From Pogona vitticeps (taxonomy: Eukaryota > Chordata > Lepidosauria > Squamata > Agamidae), in contig NC_135783.1 of assembly GCF_051106095.1 (NCBI RefSeq), positions 58,437,447-58,501,446 of the forward strand: DNA of 64,000 nt, given 5' to 3'. The notes under the pieces were generated by a model. The model had not been told where the DNA came from. It ran no database searches and saw only the letters and a program-made list of their open reading frames with translations. Below, piece by piece: positions 25,199-35,812 of the stretch (the stretch's first letter is position 1; each line of letters begins with the position of its first letter). The translations under genes and the position numbers were made by a program.

Positions 25199-25217
25199 GC
25201 ATTGTGGGGCTTGTAGT
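25199..25217 (-). promoter_or_regulatory. ZNF143/THAP11 (SBS2-type) site
   Basis: The minus strand reads ACTACAAGCCCCACAATGC, which matches the ACTACAANTCCCANNATGC pattern bound by ZNF143 and THAP11/HCFC1 in many mammalian CpG-island promoters. It lies about 250 bp upstream of the B3GALNT2 ATG, a typical position. The match is by eye. Confidence 0.6.
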
Positions 25218-25327
25218 TGGGAGGCCTGGCTTTGCGCACACGCTTTCCCGCTTCGGGGCGGGACTCTGGCTTTGGGCCGGCCCCAGGAAGGGCTGGCGAA
25301 GGGACGGCCGGAGGTGTCCTCTGAGCT

Positions 25328-25352
25328 GCCGCCGCCGCCGCCGCCGCCGCCG
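25328..25352 (+). repeat. (GCC)n trinucleotide repeat in B3GALNT2 5' UTR/promoter
   Basis: About eight uninterrupted GCC units lie roughly 110 bp before the start codon, probably within the 5' UTR. Confidence 0.85.
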
Positions 25353-25462
25353 TGAAGCAGGGAGGAAGCGGGGAGTCTTCCGTTGTCCCTCCGGGTCGCC
25401 CCCCCCCCGGTCTCTGCTCGGAAAGGCCGCAGCGACTGGGAAAGGGCCGGCGGCGGCGGCCA

Positions 25463-25571
25463 ATGCGAAATTGGTTGGTGCTTCTGTGCCCGTGTGCGGT
25501 CGGGGTCGTGTTGCACCTCTGGCTGCTCCTCCTCAGCTGCCCGGCTGGTGGCCCCGGGAAACACCCGGCAG
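25463..25571 (+). CDS. B3GALNT2: B3GALNT2 exon 1 (residues 1-36 plus 1 nt), signal anchor
   Basis: B3GALNT2 is a type II membrane glycosyltransferase of the beta-1,3-galactosyltransferase family (GT31). In the endoplasmic reticulum it adds beta-1,3-linked GalNAc to GlcNAc on the O-mannosyl core M3 glycan of alpha-dystroglycan, after POMGNT2 and before POMK. Exon 1 encodes [20 protein letters not shown] and further leucines: a short cytoplasmic end and a signal anchor of about 25 residues (3-28). The start is the only ATG in this frame that precedes the anchor. The exon ends at a GTAGGT donor in phase 1. Nine exons in this window give residues 1-382 of about 500. Confidence 0.9.
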
Positions 25572-25716
25572 GTAGGTTGGGCGGGAGGAGGAGATGCTCG
25601 AGAGCGACGCAGGCTGTCCCAGCGGCCTGAGGGAAACTGGGCTGGATACAGGGGGGGGGGGAAGGAGAGGGGGGGAAGGGGGCATTTCATCCCTCTCTGC
25701 CCTGGCTGGGTAGCCC

Positions 25717-25955
25717 CCCGTGGTTTAGGTCTCTCTGGTGGTGGAGCCAGAGATTGGGAGTGGAATTCCCCCTCTGTGCCTCCTGGGAGGAGAGCCAGCC
25801 AGCCTGTGTGGCCTTGGGGCAAGCTGCACAGTCCCCAGGGTTGCCCCCAGAAGAAGGGACTGGGAAACCACTTCTGAGTACCCTTCACTTAGAAGAACGT
25901 GGAAGGGATCGCCCTAAGTCGGAATCAACTTGAAGGCACACGATACAATACTCAG
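25717..25955 (+). mobile_element. tRNA-derived SINE
   Basis: The copy has GTGGTTTAGGTCTC, a B-box-like GAGTGGAATTCC, AGCCAGCCTGTGTGGCC and AACCACTTCTGAGTACCC, the same order as at 20918-21165. It lies only about 150 bp after exon 1 of B3GALNT2. Confidence 0.8.
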
Positions 25956-26133
25956 CACACATGTGGTAAGGCAGGCGAGGAACATGTCTGTGGGGCAAGG
26001 TGGGAGGACAGGAGACGTGTAGGTAGGCCTCTCGACATGAGTAGGCAGAGGAAAGCATTCACCTGTCTGTATTCCTGGACTTAGTGTCAGATGTAAGAAA
26101 GAAGGGTAAGTGATAAAGCATATAGATTTGATG

Positions 26134-26262
26134 TATTCACAGAGGCTTTCACAGCCGGGATCTAATGGTTGTCTTTTGGGCCCTTCAGCCATGTTCTGAA
26201 GGTTTTTCTTCCTAACGTTTCGCCCGTCTCTGTGGCCGGCATCTTCAGAGGAGAGGAGTCAG
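26134..26262 (-). mobile_element. Penelope-like fragment with hammerhead-like motif
   Basis: On the minus strand this matches the right arm of the 12432-12668 element from the hammerhead-like core to the AAGCCT end (GGCTTTCACAGCCGGGATC on the + strand). It is a single, unpaired copy. Confidence 0.6.
26210..26252 (-). ncRNA. Hammerhead-ribozyme-like motif
   Basis: The minus strand has UCCU, CUGAAGA, a GCC/GGC stem II, GAAA, ACGU, U and AGGA, the same core as the pair near 12.5 kb with one change in the stem II loop region. Activity is not shown. Confidence 0.45.
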
Positions 26263-27469
26263 AACTCTGTCTGTGCTCTGGTGCAGTTTGTGGGATGTTT
26301 TCTCCCTCTTCAGCGAACCACTATAAAGTTCCCTGGCAGTCAGGGTAGATGGTTAGTAGGCTAAGGTAGTAGCCGTTCTATCTGAGGTACAGAAGATGAG
26401 GGAATGACCCACCACCTCGAAATTGAGGAAATGCCAGAGATGGGAGGAGGGGAGTGTCGATAAAGGACTCCTTCAGGGCAATGGAGAGGATTGTTTTCAT
26501 CTGTATTTTGAGTGGACCCAGGGCTTGGTGAGAAGTGTTGGAGAGTTGTTAACTGTGGCTCCTGAGGCATAGGGAAGGTGCCCTTCATCTACTGGGCAAG
26601 AAGAAAGTTGTAGATGCCATAGAGAGGATATAGGCCATCATTCACCCAGAGCCACAGTTCATGCCACAGGACAAAAGTTCACGCTTGTGGAATCTACTTT
26701 TGTTGTGGGTGGTTGTTTTACTAGACACAATGGATAGAAGTGGTTTGTTTGCATAGTAGCATTACTTGGACCTTGGGAATCCTTTCTAATCTATTTGAAG
26801 TCATCCAAAGCTCTATCAATAGATCACAGTGTACTGTATACTTTTTGCATACTATGCTGTAAAAGAAGACATAGGGGCAGAATTACAGCAAATGGAAACA
26901 GGTTAAATTGCTTCCCATTTGATTTGTTGGGGAATTGAGTAGCAGCAAATGGTTCTTCATACAAGAGAAATAAAATATTGAATAAGAGAGGTTAGAAACC
27001 ATTCTTATCCCTGCTTCCTGGTCAGTGCAGTGAGCCTTCTTACCAAGGAAGTCTTGGAATATGAAACAGAACTTTGTACATTTCATTTCTTGGTAGCATC
27101 ATTGCTTACATGCACCCTTCAAGTATGTGTTTATGTAAGTGTGTGTATATATACATATACACAGAGTTGTATGACTAGCTGCTAGTCCAGGATATTAATG
27201 TATGTATCTGATGGATTGGACTCCAGTGCTTGAAGTTTATGCTATATACCTGTGTTAATCTTGTTTCTTGTTTTTGTATATGCAGAACAATACAAAGCTG
27301 CCTTATCCACTGGATGCTATCAATATTAATTGTTCAAATTTTGTTCTTTTCTTATGTGTTTATTATTGATGTATTCCTATGATACATATTAGGATCTTGT
27401 GGTGTTCTGAGGTATTAATTTGAAAACTGCTCAGAGTAGTGTGTTCACTGTTCACTAGCGGGGTGGCAT

Positions 27470-27533
27470 ATCTGTCTGTCTGTCTGACTGACTGACTGAC
27501 TGACCGACTAAGTAACTAACTAACTAACTAACT
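27470..27533 (+). repeat. Compound tetranucleotide microsatellite
   Basis: (CTGT)n passes into (GACT)n and then (AACT)n, a stepwise change within one array. Confidence 0.85.
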
Positions 27534-29203
27534 TCTGCCACAGGTTAACTTGGTCAAGTCCTGGATAAAATGAGATGTGGTTTGTCTTGCTCATCTGGAT
27601 GAGGAGAAAATAAATCATTTCATGGGAGTTCAAACTAAGAACCATAGTGTATCTTGCATAGATTCTGCATGAGTAATAGAATGAGACAGACTTGTTAAGT
27701 CAAGACCAGTGTTATAGGTAGCTCAAGCTGACAACATAGTATTGGAGAGAAACGATTCAGACAGACTCCTGATTCAGAAAGCTCTGTTTAAGAAATCAGA
27801 CTTTGAAGGAATCCCATGTCTAAGTTCTGAAGAACAGTAGCAAAACAAAGCAAATTAATCTACAAATTGTTTGAGGTAGGAAAATTGTCTACTGTGTACA
27901 CGGACAGTTTCACAGGCTAAGGAATTCCCTCTTCTACCGTAATCACAGATTATCTTTATGTCTATTTCTGCTCTCATCCCTTATACTACATCTAAGGAGA
28001 TATAGTAGGAGGATTTGGTAAGAAGATCAAGAAATTCCTTTCCTTGAATGTTGTATTTTGAGAACTCTAATTTTTTATAGGTGTTGTGGGCCACTTACAT
28101 TTCTCCAAGACCGCAGATAGGTGGAGGGTGGCTGTTGGAGGAAAAAGAACTGTAAGTTATTCACACAATGTGATTTGGTCACCAGAAGGCTGATAATCAG
28201 AAATAAATTCAGGAAAGCTAAGTGCTGTGATGCTTTGGAGTAAACACTTCTTTATCAGTCAGGGAACTAGCATGTATATGTGTTTCAAGGGCTTAAGGAA
28301 GAAAATGTCCTGATAAATTAGGTGTTCATTTCTTTGCTCACTTGGGCAGCCGTGGTATGTTGCTTTTAGATCTCTTTAAGAATAGTTAAGTAGGATGAAG
28401 CCTTTTCTTTAAAGCCTTTGATGGAAAATTTAAAGATATGCATAGAGTATTTAAGGTATATAAAAAACTTGTGACAGCTGTTCTCAGATTTTCTTTTGCT
28501 TAGCTACTGTTCAGAAGTGTTACCTTTATGTTTCTGTGAAGAGAATAGAAGTATGTGGGCAATTTCAGTGGGTCCAGGAGCTGCACAGATTTTCACAGGT
28601 TCAATCTACTCTCTCTTTATCTGGGATAAGGAAGTCATTCTTGGTAGCATTCTACCAAAAATGGGGAGGGGGACAATTACTTTTTTATTCCTAAAATATT
28701 AATTCTGCGATGAAGTAAATTATTCAGGGAGAACACATCTTGTGTAGGAGGTGGGCACTGGTGTGCAAAAAAATGTGTCTCTCTAAGCATCTTGCTTAAG
28801 TGGCTATTGTAGGGGTCAATGGATTTTCCTATGTTGCTGTCACATCACAAAAATTCAGGATTTCTCTGCATTTAAATGGTGCTGTGGGGAAGGTGTATGG
28901 AAGAGTTTGCCCTTTTCAAAAAGCTCCTGCATCTGAAATTTGCTGTTCTCCTCTCACACTGTATATTTCATATATACACTGGTAGAGAGAGAGGGTGAGA
29001 ACTGCAGATGATCCAAAGGATATAAAGCAGGGGGAGTAGTTGGAGCCAATGTTTTAACCTAGATTCATCAGGATTTTAGAGGGGACATGTAAAAAGTATT
29101 TGAAATTTTGTATAACAGAGTATAAGAAAGTGGCAAAATGGAAATAGTTTGATGAAAAGTAACAGTGCTGGTGATTTCCATTGATACCTGTGAATTTTAA
29201 TTA

Positions 29204-29354
29204 CAGTGATGCCTCGCTAGACAGTTACCCCGCATGACAGTTTTTTCACTAGACATTGACTTTTTGCGATCGCTATAGTGATTTAGCTAGATGATGATTT
29301 CGCTAAACAGCGATTTCAGTGGAACGGATTATCATCGTCTAGCGAGGCACACTG
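29204..29354. mobile_element. Fold-back DNA transposon, CAGTGATGCCTCGC type, TA target
   Basis: The 151-bp element starts CAGTGATGCCTCGCTAGAC and ends GTCTAGCGAGGCACACTG, so its ends are near-perfect inverted repeats. A TA flanks it at 29355-29356 on the 3' side. It is non-coding and shares its ends with the GC-rich elements at 50032-50566 and 56313-57126. Confidence 0.75.
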
Positions 29355-29877
29355 TACTGTTCTGGATGATTCCATGCAAACTGAGGTGAAGGGTGCCTAA
29401 CCTGCCTTTCTTTGCTTTTTGTAGACCCCCTTCCCCATTTTTAATAAAAAGGTTCTGTTACTTTCTGCCAATTTTAACATGCATTTCAGGGAGTAAGACT
29501 GGAATGTTTGTAATAGGAATAAAAATCGGCCAGGATCATCATATTAATTTAGGCTACCTTCTTAGTATAGAGATGTTCAGAAATTTCCAAAAGTGGATTT
29601 TTTTAAATTAAGGATTCATAATTTCTTGTCCATAGTTGTTTATGATCCTTAGTTATTCAGATTCCTAAGCTAGGGTGTCTCAAGGGTGGTTTTGGAAAGG
29701 TTTATAGGTCATATGTGTGAATAAAGTAGTATAGAAAAACACTGCCTTTCTATTGTTGATATTTATGATTCCCTTTCATGACGGCGGAATCATTTTTCTT
29801 TTGTTGCATGAAAATTATAAAACATTTGCAAACAGGTTTATTATATGAGATGTTTTATTGATGATATGTTTAATTTT

Positions 29878-30024
29878 TAGGGTAATCCAAAGTATTTTTA
29901 GGGTAATCCAAAGTATATTAGCCGCCTAGAGTGGTCTTAATTGACTAGATAGGCGGGATATTAAACAAACAAACAAACAAACAAACAAACAAACAAACAA
30001 ATAAATAAATAAATAAATAAATAT
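29878..30024 (+). repeat. LINE/SINE tail plus (AAAC)n(AAAT)n
   Basis: A 20-bp tandem duplication (TTTTTAGGGTAATCCAAAGT) is followed by an AGCCGCCTAGAGTGG...GGCGGGATA tail and then by (AAAC)n and (AAAT)n runs at about 29967-30022. The tail matches those at 940-1015 and 49120-49195. Confidence 0.7.
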
Positions 30025-30466
30025 TTCAGCTAATAGTGCAGTGGCAAAATGAAAAGGCAAGAGGAAACTTCCTTGCCTTCTAAGGCCTCTATGTAGAGTT
30101 GATTAAGACAGAGTCTGATGCATGTTTGCATTCAATAGTTCCAGATTCCAAATATAGTTAAATCAAATCATTCATAAAATGTTTTCCAGACCCATATTTG
30201 TCAAGCAGTTTAAGTAACATGGCTATTTGGGCAATCAAGAGTCTAAGAGGGCTGTAGCTTCCTTGCAGACATAAAATTAATGTATTATGTTTAGAAACTG
30301 CTTGCAGCCTCCCATTAGGTGGTTAGTTCTGAGGCCCATCTGATCAATGGCCAAATTGGCAGTAAGCAGCTTAGTATCTTGATTCAAGAGACTCCAAAGC
30401 AGTTGGGAACAGAGGTCTTTACTAGGTCTGGGTATAGTGCTCTACTTCGCTACCATATACCTAGGG

Positions 30467-30769
30467 CAGTGATGGCGAACCTATGGCACACGTGCCAGAG
30501 CTGGCACGCAAAGCCCTTTTTTCTGGCACGTGACAAAATTTTTGAAGTGGCTGCAGCTGGGATTCCCCATTTCTCTTCCTGTTCTGGGTCCTTTAACTTC
30601 CTGTCTGTCCCCATGATTCCCCCTTTAACTTCTTTTCCGTCCCCATGATTTCCCCTGAAACTGCCACTTCCTGTTCTGGTTCTGGTCTTCCGGGCCACAC
30701 GGCAGCCACTGGTTTCTTCCCCACCCCTTCATTTTGGGCACTCGAGCTGAAAAAGGTTTGCCTCCACTG
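30467..30769. mobile_element. hAT-type DNA element with 8-bp TSD (OposCharlie-like ends)
   Basis: The 303-bp element begins CAGTGATGGCGAACCTATGG and ends GGTTTGCCTCCACTG. ACCTAGGG flanks it exactly at 30459-30466 and 30770-30777. An 8-bp duplication and CAGNG ends define the hAT superfamily. The end sequence resembles the OC1 (OposCharlie) group as I recall it. Non-autonomous. Confidence 0.8.
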
Positions 30770-31576
30770 ACCTAGGGTCTCGCTTTCCCTGTATAATGTT
30801 AAAAGTGTCTTTCAATGAGAGAAGAAATAATCTCTGAATGTTTTTGTGAAATTTACCAGCTTTGTATCTGCTAGCATGGAGAGAGTTATTCAGTTTGAAA
30901 ATTTTAACAGTGTCCTTTATATCACGGTCAATTATGGTTTATTCAGGAAGCTTTCGTGTGCCTTCAGATTTAATGTGAAATGAGGTAGATGTTGAATATC
31001 AATACTTTCAGTTTTGGACCAGTGTGATTAAGAAGAAGTAAAGCTTTGTTAATATCACTGGGGTGTGTTTTTAAGGTTCTTATCTTAACTTAGATATCTG
31101 CAATAATATTTGTAGTCTTTTCCTTTTTTGTAGCTCTAGCCGGAGCTCTTGTCAAATTTATATTACTGGTTAAAAAGTACAGCACATATTTTTTCCCTGG
31201 AATTGTAGCTGTTTGTTTCCTCCCCGTCTTTTGTTTGCCAGGGTTATTAATTAATTAATATGAATGGATGAATGAATGAGTTTATTCCATTCCATTTGAA
31301 TGTTTATATCTTAAGTAAGCTTTTCTGATTTAATAAACCCTCACAGGACAAGCTCTCAGAGTGTTGTACTGTCGGGTCAGAAAACTGATGCTTGACCCTC
31401 CCTAGGAGTCCTACAGAACTTTACAGACCTCCGTGGGGAAAAATTAGAAGCCTGTGTTTCTCACAGCTAGCATTTACATATAAATAAAAAGGGTTAAATC
31501 CAGAATGAAACCAAACAATCTATAACAATTATACCAAAACTTAATCTGTGTATCAATGTCAAGGTTTCCTCTAAGG

Positions 31577-31712
31577 CAGTGGTGTCCAACCTTGGCCCTC
31601 CAGATGTCCTTAGACTACAGCTCCCAGAAGCCTTCACCACCACCTCTGCTGGCCAGGATTTCTGGGAATTGAAGTCCAAGAACATCTGGAGGGCCAAGGT
31701 TGGACACCATTG
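31577..31712. mobile_element. Palindromic hAT-type MITE with 8-bp TSD
   Basis: The 136-bp element is one long inverted repeat that begins CAGTGGTGTCCAACCTTGGC and ends GCCAAGGTTGGACACCATTG. CTCTAAGG flanks it at 31569-31576 and 31713-31720. No coding capacity. Confidence 0.85.
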
Positions 31713-32848
31713 CTCTAAGGTGTGCACCTGTACAATTCTTCTCCTTCCACGCAGGACTCTTCCTCCGCACACCCACAGCGATAGTTTTCATCCTCTTTGG
31801 TTCTAGTCATGACAAAACCTCACATTAGGGGGGCAGAGTCGCACTCATTTGGGGGTGAAGTCATATATGGGATGGCAGAGCCCTGCACAACGGGGCTGAA
31901 AATTAGAGGGAACGTTGCTCAAGGTGTAAGTCTTTTCAGTATTGCAGGAATTCCAGGCAACATCAGCTTGCCCAATTCTACAAGCTTTATTCATCTAGAT
32001 TGCTTCTATGATCTATATGTACAAAATATTTCAGAGTTTTAAAATTATAACTATAGCTATGAAGAAAACTAGGCACAAATACTTAAAATATATGAAAGCT
32101 GAGTAAGTTGTAGGCAAATACTTAAGTTATAATTCAATCTATGTTATACTGTATGAGCAAAAGTACAAGTAAATATTAAGAAGAATGTTTCAAGTTACAT
32201 TCTACAAATGCAAGAACTTACAACCTAAAATGCACATTGAAAAATAAAAGAAAGAATATATGTCCAAGTAAAAAGCATTATAACTGTATATAATCTTTTG
32301 ACTTACTTAAAAAGCATTGAAAAATTTATCAGAGATGTTAAAAGTAAAAAACAAAAAAGTAAAATACATTATTTGGCCTCTAAGCATATTAATAACACAC
32401 AGAGAAAAATAATACATTTTCCAAATTTCACCCAACTGCTTGTCAGTTAAAATCTATGGAGGAAAATCTACAATGTTTGTGAATTGCCTCTGTGCCCAGC
32501 TGTTGTGCTATATGATTGTTGCTGATATCAGGCACCTGTAGTGCAGTGTGGAATTACTCATTATGATTTGCTGAATGACTTGCTTGCATGTGTCCTATCT
32601 CCCCATATTTATAACTATTTCTTTGCACTTCCTCCCTTCCTGTAAACAAACCTTATCTTCAAGGTCTACATATTCTAGGGTCCCAGAGGTCCAGCAAAAT
32701 TTTCTGAATAGAAAATTATGTTATTCCCTTAGTCTTTGTGTCTCGGGAGGGGGTCTACAATTTTCATATTTGATTAATTGTCATTGTTTTCACTATCAAT
32801 TTTGCAAATTCCAAAAGTCTAATAATTTATAATTATAAGCCCCTAGAC

Positions 32849-33233
32849 CAGTGATGCCTAACTTTTATGAGTCCGAGTGCCCAAACTGAAAAAAAAAGAA
32901 ACACCAACCCAGCAGGTGGCAGCAGCGGCGGAAGCAGAAATGGTGGCAGAAGGAGGAATCCTGGGCATGGAGGTGCCTCCAGACTCCACTCTGGATCTGC
33001 CTCCAGTTGTGCCCAACACTGCCACTGCCTATAACTCAGCCAGCCCGTCGCCGCCAGCACCAGTTGCTCCAGATCCTGGCCCACCACCTGTCAGGGTGCT
33101 AACACCGTGGCTGCAGCCGCCTCCTCAGGTTTGGCTGCTGGGGGTAGCGATCCAGCGACTTACAGCTCGCGTGCCCACAAAGAGGGCTTGACGTGCCAGC
33201 TCTGGCACATGTGGCATAGGTCCACCATCGCTG
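32849..33233. mobile_element. hAT-type DNA element with 8-bp TSD (OposCharlie-like), opposite orientation
   Basis: The 385-bp element begins CAGTGATGCCTAACTTTTAT and ends CCACCATCGCTG. CCCTAGAC flanks it at 32841-32848 and 33234-33241. Its right end, reversed, matches the left end of 30467-30769, so the two are the same family in opposite orientation. Ala/Pro-rich frames inside are not genes. Confidence 0.8.
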
Positions 33234-33544
33234 CCCTAGACCAACAAGGAAGCTTATTGTATCAAGGTTTTACGACATTAGACCATTGAAAAATCAATTG
33301 GGGCAAATAGTATTTACCCCAATACCCTGATCCAAATCCCCTTCCCTATGATCTTCCCTTAACTAATGGAAAATGAATAGAAAATAAAATTTAAAAATCA
33401 GACAATTACGATCACCAGTAGGATGTACTATTGAACTGGTAAATGCCAAATTTATTTTGTTATTAAAAACAATTCCACTAATTGTATCATTTAATTTTTA
33501 GTTTACTTCTATGCTAAACTGACAGATATGAATAAAATACTTCA

Positions 33545-33970
33545 AAGTGGTGTTATCATTGTCATCGTTTAGTCGTGTCTGACTCCTCATGACCCCATGG
33601 ACCAGAGCACGCCAGGCCCTCCTGTCTTCTACTGCCTCCCATAGTTGGGTCAAATTCATGTTGGTTGCTTCAATGACACTGTCCAACCATCTCATCCTCC
33701 GTCGTCCCCTTCTCCTCTTGCCTTCACACTTTCCTAACATCAGGATCTTTTCCAGGGAGCCTTCTCTTCTCATGAGATGGCCAAAGTATTGTAGCCTCAG
33801 CTTCAGGATCTGTCCCTCCAGTGAGCACTCAGGGTTGATTTCCTTCAGAATGGATAGGTTTGCTCTCCTTGCAGTCCAGGGGACTGTCAAGAGCCTCCTC
33901 CAGCACCACAGTTCAAAAGTATCAATTCTTCGGTGGTCAGCTTTCTTTATGGTCGAGAGTGTTATCATAT
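33545..33970 (-). mobile_element. BovB (RTE) LINE, 3' end
   Basis: The minus strand encodes KADHRRIDTFELWCWRRLL, then VPWTARR, LQYFGHLMRREGSLEK and WEAVEDRRAWRALVHGV, the C-terminal end of the BovB reverse-transcriptase ORF, in one open frame of about 150 codons. It is a 5'-truncated copy. BovB is known from squamates and ruminants with a patchy distribution explained by horizontal transfer. Confidence 0.9.
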
Positions 33971-34778
33971 CATGATTTTATTCTCAGGCTTGACTGTAGT
34001 CAGTTGTTTCTTGCTTTGACTAATGTAAACTATTTCTCAAGCTGTACTGTTAAATGTGCTTTCGTTTTCAGGGCAACTTTTTCTACACCTCTTTTAATCT
34101 TTTTTAAAGACCTTATAGACACAAAATTTCAAACACTGACAATACAGCAGAGCTTGGGTTGCAGTATGGATGGGAATTTTCTTTCTAGATTTTTAAAATG
34201 TTTTTTTCCTAACAATCTTTTGTTTTTGTCAACAAATTAGAATCAAGTGCCCTACCAGTCCAAGGTTTTCTCGTTGCTGTTTTGTTGTTAGGCTGCATGT
34301 CACTTCAGCCACCATCCTGGCAGTGTTATGTAGGGGGTTTTTGCTTTGTATTTTCCCCTCTGCTTTCCATAGCTGAGGCACCAACCTGAGTTGAATCTTT
34401 TTGCACAGGTAAGTCAGTTTCTATTTGTTCCTTAGATAACTTTGTTTATAGGGCTACTTTTAGATCTAGAACAGCATCTGTTGCAGTTGCTTTAGAGTGG
34501 TTTCTCTCTGTGAACTGGTTTCTGAAAATGGGAAATGTTATTTTTTTTAGACTGTAATTTCCACAAAACCCTTGCAGTCATGGCCAGTAGTGACGCTGGC
34601 AGGGTTATGTTGGGAGTTTTATTTTTAAAAAGTATCTATTCCCATTTGTTTGGCTTTTCTATTTTTAATACTATTTCCGTTTCTACAATAAAAATCTTCA
34701 CAAAGTTACTCAGTGAATGGTGTAGTGCAGTGGTTCTTAACCTTTGTTACTCGGATGCTTTTGAACTGCAACTCCCAG

Positions 34779-34847
34779 AAACCCCAGCCAGCACAGTTGG
34801 TGGTGAAGGCTTCTGGGAGTTGCAGTCCAAAACTCCTGAGTAACCCA
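34779..34847 (+). repeat. 69-bp flanking duplication, left copy
   Basis: The MITE sequence from AAACCCCAGCCAGCACAG to CTGAGTAACCCA immediately precedes the 5' LTR and is repeated after the 3' LTR. Confidence 0.9.
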
Positions 34848-35376
34848 TGTTACATACAGCACTGATGTTACCTGTCTGTCATGGGTTTGGAGGGAAAGTT
34901 CCATCCTATGGGGAGTGGAAGGCGGGACATCAGGAGGAGGGGCTGTACTGTATATATATGTGATGCGTGTGTGGAGAAGTTTAGACGCTGGGATGTGAGA
35001 GACAAAGCAGCAGCTGGGAAGAAGAAGCTGGTGTGGGAGTCTGTGTGTCAGACAGGGTACTACTGTGTGTCAGTACCAACCTGATAGGTTCAGGTGTCTG
35101 TATGGTTAGCCAGAACTGATAGGTTCAGGGTCTGTGCTTCAAGTTAAGGGTTCTGTGTGAACCAAACTGTATGCATGTATGAATGAGACTAAGCCACGTT
35201 ACTATATCTTATTCACCTGATCATTTTATTTTCCCTGTGTGTTGTTTTAAATAAACCTTATTCTTTTATTTGTTGAAAATCCATCCCTGGTCTGTGTGAC
35301 TTCTTATAGGGAATGGTTGGTGGCAGCTTAGTTAACGTGTGGCAGATCCCAGTAGGTCTGGGTTTGTCACATTGAT
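34848..35376 (+). repeat. 5' LTR of the Gmr1-like element
   Basis: The LTR begins TGTTACATACAGC and is shared with the 3' copy through CACATTGAT. It contains a TATA-like TGTATATATATG near 34947 and an AATAAA at 35250-35255, placed as expected for U3 and R. Ends TGTTAC/GTCACA form a short inverted repeat 5 bp inside the shared limit. Confidence 0.9.
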
Positions 35377-35394
35377 TGGTGGCAGCGGTGGGAT
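35377..35394 (+). other. Primer-binding site region
   Basis: TGGTGGCAGCGGTGGGA begins directly after the LTR. A TGG start at this place is usual for a tRNA primer site. The tRNA is not identified. Confidence 0.55.
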
Positions 35395-35812
35395 ACGACT
35401 GGTCCAGTTGTCCAGCGGTCCAGCAAAGCCTTGGCAAGTGTGCCCAGAGCAAGGGGGGTCTAGTCAGGGACAATCTGAGAGCGCGTAGGTAATCTTCTAG
35501 GTGTGCCTCACGGGGGGGTGCACTAGTAGAAGAACGTGTAACCTCAGATTGGGGGCTAGATTAGGGAGCTCTGAGGCAGCCTGTTTTTGGCGGGAAAAAA
35601 GCTGAGGCAAAACTGTATAGTAACAGTGATTTAGCCTGCCTGCTGAGAGGCCCAGCAGAGGGGGGTAGACTCTAGCTCGCAACTGTTGCAAATTAGTGCT
35701 GAAGGACAGCAGCAATCTATAGGGAAAGCTGGTTCTGAGGCAAAAGAAAAAAAAAGTGGTCGTTTTATTTTGAGGCTTGACTTTTTAAAGCAGCCTGTTC
35801 TGAGGGGGGATT

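Larger units (their letters stand above)
25080..25640 (+). promoter_or_regulatory. B3GALNT2: CpG island promoter of B3GALNT2
   Basis: A dense CpG block with GC boxes (for example GGGGCGGGA near 25255) spans the start codon at 25463. It has a ZNF143/THAP11-type site and no TATA box, which fits a broad housekeeping promoter. A long minus-strand frame through it is Pro/Arg/Gly-rich and is a composition artefact. Confidence 0.75.

Noticed and set aside
25013-25888. 291-codon minus-strand frame across the B3GALNT2 CpG island
   Set aside because: Its composition is low-complexity Pro, Arg, Gly and Ser, it overlaps the true exon 1 and a SINE, and no domain is visible.
29967-30022. A CRISPR-like or regulatory array
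   Set aside because: It is a plain (AAAC)n(AAAT)n microsatellite attached to a retroelement tail.
32877-33191. 104-codon Ala/Pro-rich protein
   Set aside because: It lies wholly inside the hAT-type element bounded by CCCTAGAC duplications.
33589-33975. 128-codon plus-strand frame
   Set aside because: It is the antisense shadow of the BovB LINE frame on the minus strand.
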